A stretch of DNA of 64,000 bases from Plasmodiophora brassicae (Eukaryota; Endomyxa; Phytomyxea; Plasmodiophorida; Plasmodiophoridae): positions 186,001-250,000 of the forward strand of contig JASFAU010000008.1 in assembly GCA_039704465.1 (NCBI GenBank). Direction: 5' to 3'. The notes below the pieces were generated by a model. That model ran no database searches, was not told the DNA's origin, and worked only from the letters and a program-made list of their open reading frames with translations. The translations under genes were made by a program, and so were the position numbers. This document shows, piece after piece, positions 46,401-56,826 of this stretch; the first letter of the stretch is position 1, and every line of letters starts with the position of its first letter.

Positions 46401-46818
46401 GGTCGTCCCCGCCCGGGTGATATGCCGTCAATTTTGTGACCTGTCACTGGCGATCGGAAACGGAAGGGGGTGCGTCATCACGAGACGACCAACTGCCAGG
46501 CACATCCACCACTGCGTGCACCCGCGTTGCGATCGACGCGTGTCGGAGTGTGTACGTATCGACACCTTCAGGATCTCCAACGAGGTATCCGAAATTGTCG
46601 ACCACGTCATGGGCGACTCTGGGCCAGACGCGCGATGCTGAATGGCGAGGACAAACAGCTCACCAGCGTCAGCAGCAGCGGCGCAAGAGCCAGGTGAGTC
46701 GGGTCTAAACGATACACGGCAGCAGTCGCAGGTCACAGCTCACGAACGACCTGGATTGCATCGGACGACGGGCACATTGAAGACTCCTGCGCTGCAGGCA
46801 GGTGTCATCGTGTATGCT
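46401..46818. other. Spacer upstream of FAHD1
   Basis: 418 bases between the end of the large secreted-protein gene and the FAHD1 start, both minus strand. Open minus-strand frames exist (46736-46428) but show no recognised family. Confidence 0.35.
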
Positions 46819-49604
46819 CTAAACGAGTTTGGATACTTGGGACATGTCTAGGGTGCGGGGGTTTGATGACGCTGGCGACAGCGGCTCTCCTACACGAAAC
46901 CGTGTTGAACTGCCTGGGCCAGGACGCATCGGGTGTGGCGTCGACTTACTACTTTTGGGCGAAAACATGCCCTTGATGCCAGAGAAGATGCCGCGCTTCG
47001 GGGTGGTCTTAGCAGCGTCCAGCTTCTTGCTGTCGCGGCGCTTCTTGAAGAGATCCCTGAGGGCGGTCCACGCGCCCTTGAAAATCGTCTTGATCGCATT
47101 GCCGAGACGCGACAGGTCCAAAACGAGGCCCTTCGTGACGTATTGCACTTCGTTGGATCCCTTCTTCCTGTGCCAATACGTGACGTTGAAGAAGAGGGAC
47201 GATTGGTGCTCAACGTTCAAGTGCAGGCCGGTTGTGATCTTGTGCAACCCGACACGGCCCCGGAGGACGCGGTTGACCTGCTGTGGATCCTCCTGGGCGC
47301 CTTCGAGCATGGCCACCTCGTCTTTGTTCGGCTCCCGAGCCAACGTCTTGTCGTCATCGCCGTCCTCGTCACCTTCGCCCGCAGTGCCGTCTTTCAGCAG
47401 TGACACCGTGTCGTCGACCGTCTTCTTCTTCTTCGTGAACTTCCTCTTCAGCCACTTCCAGGGCCCTTTACTGCAAGGCGGCGTTCAGTCGTCGACCATG
47501 AGCTGGATTGGGATTACGATGCCTACATGCTCCGGACGGTCTTGTCCCACAGGTCCTGGAAGGTTCCCAGCTCGAGCTCGACGACGGCCATGAAGCTGGC
47601 GTCCTTCATGCGCCGGAAATCGACATTGTTGGCGGCGACCATGACGCTGGCCCGCACCAGGCCGAACAGGTACCCGTCAACCTGGAAGTGCACGTTCTTG
47701 TAGTCGATGGCAACGACCACGTGCGCCCCGATCCCGAGGACGCTAACGTACCCTTCCATGTAGGCGCCGACCTTGGGCAGGCCCACCTCGGCGTAGAACT
47801 GTGAACGCGTGTCCCGTTAGTATGCTGGACAGACCAACCGCGTTCGACATCGGTGGATGAGTACCTTGGGGCCGAGCGCCGATCCTTTGTCTCGACGGAT
47901 CTGGACAACAGGGCCAAGGTTGACGGGGTCGAGCTCGAAGTCCATCATGACGCGGACGGGGAATCCCCAGACCGTGTCGATGTGCAACATAGCTTTGGCT
48001 TCGTACCCGAGAACGTTGACGATGCCCTGCATGCGGACGCCGCCGGGGATGATCGCGAACTTCGTCGCCGCTGGACAGACAGACGGTCAGCGAACAGGCT
48101 GTGGAACATTACGGGTAGGCGGCGGCGTACTTTCGCGCGCCGACGCCGAGATGGCCACCTTCCTGATGCCGGTGCATGTCAGGAACGACAGCGCCTTACG
48201 CAACGGGAACGTTTTCTTGACACGGCGCTCGCCTTGCGGCGCGTCCGGCGACGGTTCGGGCAGCGTATCCGGGTCGTCGACACCGGCAACCTCGCCGAAC
48301 ATCTTCTGTTCCTTGCTCGACTGTACGTTCCGTCGCTTCGCTTCCTGTTTGCCCATCGCGAGACTCATCTTCAAGACGTGCAGCAGCTGGCACGACGATC
48401 AGGTTAGTGGTCCGGCGCCCGTTTCGAATTCGATCGCCGGATACCTTGTCGAACGTGAGCTCCGAGACCTTCCCGAGCACAAACCACCCGTGGTAGTCGT
48501 GCAACGATGGGATCGAGACGCCGAGGTAGGCCTGCACCTCGATGGCGTTCTCCTCGGTGAACGTCCCGTCCGGGTTCGACGGCCCGATCCACATCGTCGC
48601 GCCGACCGACACGGCCGTCGGCTGGAACGCCCAGGTCAACGACGCGGATCCCTGCACGTTCTCGATGTGCAGGAAGTTCTGCCCGAACGGACGCAGCCAT
48701 TTGCCACGACCCAGGACGACCCCTAAGCGTATGGATCAGTCGAGGCGGTGCCGTCTCCCGTTGCGGGGCCGACCTGTGAACCCAGTGAGACCCGGCAGGA
48801 CGTACATGCCCAGGCCCATGTCGGATCCGGGGCCGAAGACCCATTTGGGGCGCGGGAAGTCCAGAGTGCCACCAACTGTCCTGAACGTGGTTAGATATGC
48901 GGCTGGAAGGTGACGATGTCGACCAGGGGACCTTCGAGGATGGGTGGGGCGAACGGCGCGAACGGATAGAAGGCGCCGACGACGCCGGCGTGGACGTCGC
49001 GCCAGGACCACCCGTTGGGCATGCCCTTGGTGATGTTCTTCAGGGCGACGTGCAGGGTGAACCGCTCCATAGAGATATACATGTTCAGCCATGTGTCCTT
49101 GCGGAGGCGCTCGCCGAGGAAGAAGCAGAGCGTGCGCTTGTCGCCGCAATGATGGATACGCCCGACCTGCCCGCTGCCGCGCATGTGCTTCATGTCCATC
49201 GACGTCGTGATCGCCATGGTCACCATGTCGAACGTGTCCATGCCGATGATGTGCTTCGAGATGTTCCTGCCGAAGAACCGGTCGAGGGTCCTGCCGGCAC
49301 CAACCACCTTGTCCTGTACATCGGACGATGTCGGCCACCAGCTCTGTGCCTCCGTCCTGATGTACGTCGACTCGACGTGCCGCCCGTGCTCGGCACGAAC
49401 ACGGTCCAGGAACGATGCTGTCGGGCTAACGGTGACGCTGGGAACATCGGGAACGTTGTCATAGGTGGGTCCGCCCTGGTTGTTCAGGACGATACCGCCG
49501 CCGCCAGTGTTGTCCGCCCTAACGCCATACGCGACCAGGCTAAGCGCAAGCAGCACGAACACACGCGTCTGGTAGGCGATGTCAGCGGGTTTGGATGTCA
49601 TCAT
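46819..49604 (-). CDS. Large secreted protein of unknown function, multi-exon
   Basis: Not recognised. Begins with a signal peptide (RVFVLLALSLVAYGVRA, 49604 downward). Successive exons (49604-48900, about 48880-48770, 48690-48430, 48370-48130, 48040-47830, 47800-47520, 47406-46819) encode a beta-rich, glycine-containing protein with recurrent pattern hydrophobic-x-G-Y/F-x-x-V (MQGIVNVLGYEAKAMLHIDT, MEGYVSVLGIGAHVVVAID, VDGYLFGLVRASVMVAANNV), suggesting internal repeats of an amphipathic beta unit. The C-terminal third is basic and Ser/Pro-rich (KRRDSKKLDAAKTTPKRG). All exons are in the same orientation with short gaps, which is the basis for joining them; splice sites were not individually proven and it might be two genes. 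Confidence 0.55.
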
Positions 49605-49758
49605 GTCTAATGCAAATAGACGAATGGGACGTGTCGCGCCAGGGGTCTGGTATCGCGGGCACCGCCTGTTCCGACGGATCCTTCATTCGTGACTCATGCT
49701 GTACGCGTGACAAACAGACATGTGTACTGTCATACTACGTACGGCGACCAGCAGCCGT

Positions 49759-50321
49759 TCAGGCAGTGTAGTTATGAGGCTGTTCGGCGGCGGCGATTTC
49801 CTGGAGGTACTTCTCGGGGAACGGCCACTTGCGCTCTTCGCTGCCGCTCTTCATCATCATGTGGGTCGCGATGTTGAACGCTGATATAATGCCCTTGAGC
49901 TGGCCGGACTCCCGCTCAATGACGATCAGGTGGTGGACCTTCTTGTCCATCATCATGTCGGCGGCCTCGTAGATGTCCACGTCGACGTCGACGGTCACCA
50001 GGCTGGCGTCCATGTGCAGCAGCTTCTTGACGGGCGTCGTGATCTGGTGCTTCAGCAGCCATTTCAACTAGGCAGGCATCAGTGCACAGGCGCGGAGTCG
50101 GTCGTACCGAAACAACGACGTACAATGTCGGTGGTGGTAACGATACCCATCGCTTTGCGAATCTGGACGTCGTCGCAGTCGGTGATGACGACCGACGAGC
50201 AGCGCCAGTGCAGCATCTGCTGGATGATGTGCTTGAGCGTCGACTCGAGATTGCAGCAGAACACGACGCACGGGCCGCCCGTCATTATGTCAGAGACTCG
50301 AACGGTCGACGGGCCTGCCAT
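49759..50321 (-). CDS. CBS-domain-pair protein
   Basis: Two exons (50321-50124 and 50067-49759; 56-base intron with GTACGT donor) give 168 residues. First CBS: VRVSDIMTGGPCVVFCCNLE, later GIVTTTDI; second CBS: TTPVKKLLHMDASLVTVDVD, later HHLIVIERESGQLKGIISAF. A stand-alone CBS pair of the kind that binds adenosine nucleotides; partner unknown. Splicing at this donor joins the two domains in frame and removes the extra codons to the apparent stop. Confidence 0.85.
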
Positions 50322-51058
50322 CGGTGCGCTGAACAGCTTTCACCGCTTGCGCCTCACTTCCACACCGCGCCGGAGCAAAAATCAATGAATGACGTCCGCC
50401 ACCATCCATGCAGCTGATGCGGCCGGCTCGGAATCTCGGCGGCACGCACGCGCGCACACACACGTCTTATGGCGGCATTAACACCAAATTGGGACCCCCC
50501 AAATTGGAGTTGTGCGGGGGGAACAACCACCGCATCGGATCAGGAGATAGCGGCGGCGACAGGCGGGAACTGCAGTCCGTTGGCTTCCCCGATCCGATGA
50601 CCTCTGAATGTCGCGCAACCTGTTGGACTGTACGGCCTGTGCTTTCAGCGTCGGCGTCGTCCCTCGGTACCTGGGAAGTGGACTGCAGCCTGCAGGCCAT
50701 ATGACTGTGACCTACCTACATAGCATCCCGGATGTGGGTGAACGTCGCAGGCTACATCAAAGAGAATCAGGCTGTCATCGGCAATGATGGGCGGTCGCCA
50801 CAGTGGCCACAGGATGCGCCAACTGCGCCTGCGGCCGATCTGGACCAGTTCGTCGTGGTCCACGACGCAAGGTCGAAGTGGTCGTAACCGGCACCACGTT
50901 ACTGTAACAGAATGGTGACGTGCTCAGCCACGCTTGTGTACGTCCACCGAAACGCTCGGGCCTATCTATCTTTGGTAAAGCGAACTCCGATCATCAGGCG
51001 GTAGGAATATTCTGTCGCGGTCGTGTATGCGCGTGTTAGGCATTCCTGACCCGTCGTG
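50322..51058. other. Intergenic, 737 bases
   Basis: No supported gene. A short plus frame 50732-50887 (51 codons, MWVNVAGYIKENQAVIGNDG) could be the last exon or a micro-protein but has no support. CCAAATTGG occurs twice near 50490. Presumed promoter of the CBS gene on the left. Confidence 0.4.
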
Positions 51059-52786
51059 TTATGTGGGCCGTCTTCGAGCCAGAACGGGTTTCAGCTTGGG
51101 GCGAATGCGCTCACTGACGGCGCGACCTTCGTGCGTATGCGGTAGCGATGCGGGCGACCCTTCCCGTCGAGCCGCGTTGCAGGACAACAGGTGCTGGGCG
51201 GTGTCCGGGATAGCTGGTGGTACGGCACCGTACAGGGCATCGCCTGGATATATCATCCGCGTTGATGATCCAAGTTCCTCGCCGAGATCCTCGACGGCGT
51301 CAGGGCTCGGGGCCGGTTTCGCACGGTGCGCTGCAAGAGAAACGCTGGCACGGGGAGCAGGGGCGCCCGCTTTACTGCGGGTTGCCCAGGAGCCTCGACG
51401 TCGAGGCCGAGGTTGGCCAGGAACAGCTGGGTTCATGGGCGGCTTCGCTGACAGTGGTGGCGAGAACGTCGAGTTCGGTTTTCCTGGCGACGTTGTCTGC
51501 ACCTTCTTGCGGTGCTGACGAACTCGTTCCCTGGCACGATCCGGTGCAGTCAGTGAGCGCAACTGAGCCTGCAGGTCTTGCACTTGCTGGGTCAGTTCGT
51601 CGTTCTTGCTGCGCTCCCGCGCCTCCAGTTCAGCCTGGACTCGCTGCAGGGACAACTCCCGCCGCAAGTGCTCCTGCTCGAGCATTAGCTGAGCGCACAG
51701 GCGACTGAGTCCTTCGACATCGGGATTGTCCTTCGCCTGTTTCTTGAACGACACAGCTGGGCGTCCAGGAACGGCTTCAATGGGTCCAGCACGCGTGTCC
51801 GGCCACCCATCCCGATGCGCAGACGATTCCGTACGATCTGGATGAGTGGTTCCAGTACGAATGGCACCAGGTCGATCATCGGGAGACGATCTGGCGGACT
51901 GGTGACGGCTTGCAGACGTAGCAGCATGCATGTCTGCCGCACCAGAACGCTCGACAGCCGGTGCCCTGGACGAAGGGCCGTTCACCGGTTTGGGATAGGA
52001 AGACGACGCGTTCTGAATTCGCACCTGCTTGCGTTCCTGCGCAAGTCGCTCCTGCTCTCGCTCCCTGTCCCAGCGTTGCTGAAGGACGGCGATCTCGTGC
52101 TGGATCCGTTCATCCTCTTCCCGTTCCAGGCGAGCCTGCGCTTCCGCTTCCCGGGCCTTGATCCGTTTCCGCTCCTCGATCTGCTGCCTGAGGATCGATT
52201 GCTGCCTGGCCCGTTTCTCATTCTCGTCGTCAGCGACCTGGGCGCACCCGCGGATCGACCGCCATTTGTTAGCGGCATACCCGCCAGCGTCATACGCTGG
52301 ACGAGCGCTCAGCGCCGGCTGCAATGTGCCATCAACGGCGTCAACGACGGCATGATGCACAGGAGGCGGGTCGCGAGGGGAACACGCGTCAACAGGCGCA
52401 TGATCTACACACAGCTGACGTCAGCAAGGACAGCAGGCCTGCAGACCGAAGTACTCGCCTGGATATAGAGGGGGTTGTTCACCGGGGGCGTCCTTCGGCG
52501 CCTCCCGACGCGGTGGTCGCACAGGGGACGCGCGGGATTCAGCGGCACGTACGGGGGAAGCGACGCGACGGACTGGGGGCGACGGCCGTCGTCGCCGTTG
52601 CTCAGGTGCCGCCTGGCTTCCGATCCCGAGAAGGTCCCTCAGCTGCTGCGCCGATATTGTCGAGAAGGCGCGCGGGTCCTCGGCTGCCGCCGCCGGCGTC
52701 GCGCCGCCCTTCGACCGGCGGCCACGACGCGCCCCGGGCGCATCACGCCTGCGCGCCGGTCGCCTCGCCTCCTGCTGCCTGGGCAT
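51059..52786 (-). CDS. Coiled-coil, Arg/Pro-rich protein (CSPP1/CCDC66-like character)
   Basis: At least two exons. The first (52786 to about 52440) is Arg/Pro/Ala-rich (MPRQQEARRPARRRDAPGAR) and contains QQLRDLLGIGS; the second has a coiled coil (QQSILRQQIEERKRIKAREA, ending REREQERLAQERKQ), a disordered Ser/Pro linker, a second coiled coil (LMLEQEHLRRELSLQRVQAE) and a basic tail ending KLKPVLARRRPT. The R-Q-Q-I-x-E-K/R coiled segment is seen in centrosomal/ciliary proteins such as CSPP1 and CCDC66, but homology is not proven. Confidence 0.6.
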
Positions 52787-53178
52787 TCTGACGCGTCACC
52801 CGACCATCACTCAGCGGGCCGCGGCAACCCCTCCGGCCCACCCACCCACCCCCCGAGGCGCCCGTACTCGCAACACGAAATTGTAAAATGCCCCCCACCC
52901 CGTCCCTCCCTCCCCCCGCACTGCCGGCCCCGCTGACCCCATGCCAAAATCACTGCCAAGTTTTGACGCGGAAAGCGGCGCGTGACTGTGCAGCGCACAG
53001 TCACGCGGCGGCTGCTGCTGCTGCTGCGAGGCCCGCGTGACACTTCGCCGGGTGGTTGACCAGGTGGCACTGATTGTTCGGCCCGACGAATCGACTCGGG
53101 TTGGGGTACAGCTGCGCAAAGTCCGCCGCAGCATTCCGCCGGTGGTCGCGGGTCGATCGCGGCAGGGCGGGACGCGCG
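52787..53178. promoter_or_regulatory. Divergent promoter between coiled-coil gene and CDC5L
   Basis: 392 bases head to head, with a pyrimidine-rich stretch (about 52880-52925) and a CTG run at about 53012-53028. Presumed bidirectional promoter. Confidence 0.45.
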
Positions 53179-55455
53179 ATGCGGTTCGTGCGGAAGGGCG
53201 GTGTCTGGAAGAACACCGAGGATGAGATCCTCAAGGCGGCCGTCATGAAGTACGGGAAGAACCAGTGGGCGCGCATCTCGTCGCTCCTGGTGCGGAAGTC
53301 GGCGAAGCAGTGCAAGGCGCGCTGGTACGAGTGGCTGGACCCGTCGGTGAAGAAGACGGAGTGGACGCGCGAGGAGGAGGAGAAACTCCTGCACCTCGCC
53401 AAGATCATGCCGTCGCAGTGGCGCAGCATCGCCGCCATCGTCGGGCGCACGTCGACCCAGTGCCTGGAGCACTACACGAAGCTGCTCGACCAGGCCCAGG
53501 CCATGGAGGACGCACGCGCCACCGGGTCGTCGTCGTCGTCGTCCGCGCCGGCGGCGGCGGCGGCGGCGGCCGTCTCGTCCGTCGAGGAGCTCCGCAAGCT
53601 GCGCCCCGGCGAGATCGACATGAACCCGGAGACGAAACCGGCCCGGCCCGACCCCGTCGACATGGACGAGGACGAGAAGGAGATGCTGTCGGAGGCGCGG
53701 GCGCGCCTCGCCAACACGAAGGGCAAGAAGGCGAAGCGCAAGGCCAGGGAGAAGCAGCTGGAGGAGGCCCGGCGCCTGGCCGTGCTGCAGAAGCGTCGCG
53801 AGCTGAAGGCGGCCGGCATCCAGTTCAAGGGCCCATCGCACCAGTCGCTGAACCGGCGCAAGCGCAAGGAGATGGACTACAACGCCGAGATCCCGCTGCA
53901 CCGGCCGACGCCCGCCGGCTTCTTCGACACGGGCGACGAGGACCAGGAGATGAAGCGGCGGCGCGCCGACACGTCGTTCCTGGGCCGCACGCTGAAGGAG
54001 CTGGACGGCAGGCGCCGCGACGAGCTCGAGGAGCAGGAGCGGAAGAAGGACGCCAAGCGGCAGGCGCTGATGAAGAAGCACGACCTGCCGGCGTACGTCG
54101 CCCAGATCGCCAAGCTGAACGACCCGCAGTTGCAACGGGCGCGCCCGGCGCTGTCGTTGCCGGCGCCCCAGGTCACCGATCGCGAGCTGCGCGACCTGGC
54201 CGCGTTGACGGGCGGCGAAACGCCCCTGACGACGTCGACGACGACGGGCCTGATGATGACACCCTACGCCGCCGCCGCCGCCGCCGCTGGTCTGACGCCG
54301 ATGCGAACGCCCAGGGCCGCCGCCGGCCGGGACGCCCTCGTCCTGGAGGCGCAGAACCTGCTGGCGCTGGAGCGATCGCAGACGCCGCTGGCGGGCGGCG
54401 AGAACGCGTACCTGCACCCGAGCGACGTCGCGGGCGCCGCCCGACACATCCAGACGCCGAACGCGCTGCTGCTGGCGCAGGCGACGCCTCGCGCCACCAC
54501 CACGACGACGCCGACGCCGACGCCCAGGCGGGCGCTGCGCGACGAGTTCGGCATCAACGTTGGCGGCGGCGGCTTCGAGTCGACGCCGGCCCAGGCCGAT
54601 CAGCAGGAGGAGCACGTGCGCCGGGCGCTGCGCGCCTCGCTCAGCGTCCTGCCGCAGCCGACGAACGAGTACGCGCTGGCGCTGCCGCCCCAGGTGCCGA
54701 CCGAACCTCCCGCCGGGCCCGTCGACCAGATCGTCCCCGACGCCGACGACGTGGCCCAGTGGGAGCGCGAGGCCCGCGCTCGCGACGCCCAGGCCGCGTT
54801 CCGACGTCTGTCGACCGTCCTGCAGCGCCCCGAGCTTCCGGTGCCGGCGCCGGTCAGCGCCCCGGTCGCGTTCGTCGGCGCCGACGCCGAGCCGGACGTG
54901 CACGCCGAGATGCTGACGATGCTGAGGCACGATGCGTCGCGGCCGGCGGCGTCGTCGATCGCGCTGGACGACGACCTGATGGCGCAGGCCCGGGCGCTCG
55001 TCGACGACGAGGCCGGGTCGGTCGTCCCCGTGTTCGACGTCGGCGCCTGGGAGCGCCGGCACGCGACCGCCCTGTGGTTGGCGCAGGACGGGCGGTTCGC
55101 GACGACCGCCGAGGAGCGCGTCCGGGCGCGCCAGGACGAGTTCGACCGCCTACGCCAGCGCTGTGCACGCCTGCGGGCCGACGCGGACGCTGCCGAGCAA
55201 CGGGCGGCGTCGGGCGACGCCGGCGCCCTGCGCGAGCGCGTCCGGGCGCGTTCCACCGAGCTGGTCCAGCTGCACCGCACGTACGAGCAGGCGCTGATCG
55301 ACCGGGCCTGCTTCGACGACATCGCGCGCTGCGAGGCCGAGGCGATCCCGGCGCGCATCGCGACCCTGCGCCGGGAGGCCGACCGCGTCGTCGCCGCCGA
55401 GGGCCGCCTGCAGGACGAGTACAGCGAGGTGCAGGCCGGACCCGTCACCGCATGA
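53179..55455 (+). CDS. CDC5L: CDC5-like Myb splicing factor
   Basis: Core of the Prp19/NineTeen complex, needed for spliceosome activation. Intronless 758 residues from MRFVRKGGVWKNTEDEILKA. Two Myb repeats: KYGKNQWARISSLLVRKSAK then RWYEWLDPSVKKTEWTREEE with QWRSIAAIVGRTSTQCLEHY. Followed by the Cdc5 hallmark MDEDEKEMLSEARARLANTK, GKKAKRKAREKQLEEARRLA, IQFKGPSHQSLNRRKRKEMD, IPLHRPTPAGFFDTGDE, and a long C-terminal Ala-rich region with predicted coiled coils. The length is close to the human protein (802). The open frames of over 700 codons in the other frames here are composition shadows. Confidence 0.97.
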   Translation: MRFVRKGGVWKNTEDEILKAAVMKYGKNQWARISSLLVRKSAKQCKARWYEWLDPSVKKTEWTREEEEKLLHLAKIMPSQWRSIAAIVGRTSTQCLEHYTKLLDQAQAMEDARATGSSSSSSAPAAAAAAAVSSVEELRKLRPGEIDMNPETKPARPDPVDMDEDEKEMLSEARARLANTKGKKAKRKAREKQLEEARRLAVLQKRRELKAAGIQFKGPSHQSLNRRKRKEMDYNAEIPLHRPTPAGFFDTGDEDQEMKRRRADTSFLGRTLKELDGRRRDELEEQERKKDAKRQALMKKHDLPAYVAQIAKLNDPQLQRARPALSLPAPQVTDRELRDLAALTGGETPLTTSTTTGLMMTPYAAAAAAAGLTPMRTPRAAAGRDALVLEAQNLLALERSQTPLAGGENAYLHPSDVAGAARHIQTPNALLLAQATPRATTTTTPTPTPRRALRDEFGINVGGGGFESTPAQADQQEEHVRRALRASLSVLPQPTNEYALALPPQVPTEPPAGPVDQIVPDADDVAQWEREARARDAQAAFRRLSTVLQRPELPVPAPVSAPVAFVGADAEPDVHAEMLTMLRHDASRPAASSIALDDDLMAQARALVDDEAGSVVPVFDVGAWERRHATALWLAQDGRFATTAEERVRARQDEFDRLRQRCARLRADADAAEQRAASGDAGALRERVRARSTELVQLHRTYEQALIDRACFDDIARCEAEAIPARIATLRREADRVVAAEGRLQDEYSEVQAGPVTA

Positions 55456-55485
55456 TCCCGTCCTCCTCATAAATACGATACGTTG

Positions 55486-56584
55486 TTATGGTATCGGCCT
55501 CGTCGCCGGCAGCAGCGCCATGGCACGTCTGCGAAGGCTGTCGGCAACGCGCGCCCCCGGGTTCGCCTGGCGCTCCGGCTCGTCCTCGTCCGACGACGAC
55601 GACCTGCGAAAAGCACATCCCGTCAGCAGGTTGCCATGATCGGGTCGGCGGCGGCACCCACGAGAACAGCTGGATGTTCAGCTTCCTGAGGCGCCCGGCG
55701 GCGAACTCGCCTGCGGGCGCCGGCGCCCTGCGCCCGTTGTCGTCGTCGTCGTCCGTGCTGGACAGGCTGGCGCGGAGCAGGCGCCGGGCGGCCCGGGCCC
55801 GGGACGCGCGCTCCCTGTCCTGGGCGCCCCACGGCCGCGTCCGCCGCGGCGTCGGCGACGACGACGACCGTTGCACGGGTGGCGGGCGGGCGCGGAACGC
55901 CCCGCGCCGCACGACGTCGATCGGCGCCGGGCTGCCCTGCTGCTGGCCGCGATCGGCAGGCCGCCTGGGCTCCAGCCAGTCCATGACGGCGGCGTACGCG
56001 CTCGCGCTTCGCGTCGGCTTCGCCGGCTGCGGGACGACGACTGGCGGCTGGTTCTCGGTCTCGGGGCGGTCGTCGTCCAGCTCGTCGACGCGCAACGCGC
56101 GCCCCGGCAACGACGGCGCCCGGGGCGGAGGAGGATGAGGAGGAACCCAGGGCGGTCGAGCGTTCGAGCCGGCCCTGGACGGCGGTGCCGCCGGCAGGTC
56201 GACGGCGGCGGTGGCGTCGTCGTCGAGATCCACGGCCAAGGCGGTCGCCCGGTCGCGAAGGCGCTGGTCGAAGGCCCGGCGCGCGTCGGCCACCTGCGCT
56301 TTGAACTGGTCGCTGAGCGCCACCGCCTCGCGAACGAACCGCTCCTGGAGGGCGGCGAGCGACCGGCGAAACGCCTGGTCGAGCTCCTGGACGCGCTCGT
56401 TCAGGCGTTTCGTCTCCGTCGTCTTGTGCAGGTCGAGCTCGGTGATGGCGTCGTGCAGGCGCTCCCGGTCGCGCCGGATCTGGTCCTGGCGCGACGACAC
56501 GAGCGTGTTGGACTGGCGGACGATGGACTCGAGGTACGGCGCCAGGTCGGGGTCCCCGATGCGTTCGGCGCCGAGGTCCTCCAT
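55486..56584 (-). CDS. Coiled-coil protein with Pro-rich linker, unknown function
   Basis: Not recognised. Starts MEDLGAERIGDPDLAPYLES, then a coiled coil of about 110 residues (HDAITELDLHKTTETKRLNE, RRSLAALQERFVREAVALSD), then a disordered Pro/Arg/Ser region and a basic segment. A GTGGGTGCC donor near 55655 and acceptor near 55598 replace an odd read-through by an acidic tail (SSSSDEDEPERQ) and stop at 55486, which avoids overlap with the CDC5L end at 55455. Transcribed toward CDC5L. Confidence 0.6.
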
Positions 56585-56826
56585 CGACCCGCGGCGGCGC
56601 TGGCGCTCTGCTTGCACGACATGCTGTCCGTCAGTGCCGCGCTGGCACACCTCAGGCCTCTCGCGCGCGGGTTGCAACCGTCTCCACACACACACCACTA
56701 CTACGACAGAGAGAACGGGCACCCGAGTCGACATCGAGAGCGCAGTGTGTAATGCTGCCCCGATCCCGTTGGGCCCTTGGCCCCACACGGCTGTGCCGAT
56801 GATCGTGTGCGCGCGCGCCCCGCCTC

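Noticed and set aside
52807..55472. Open frames over 700 codons antisense and in a second sense frame to CDC5L
   Set aside because: They are rich in Arg/Gly/Pro/Ala with no motifs; the GC-rich third positions of CDC5L remove stops in the other frames.
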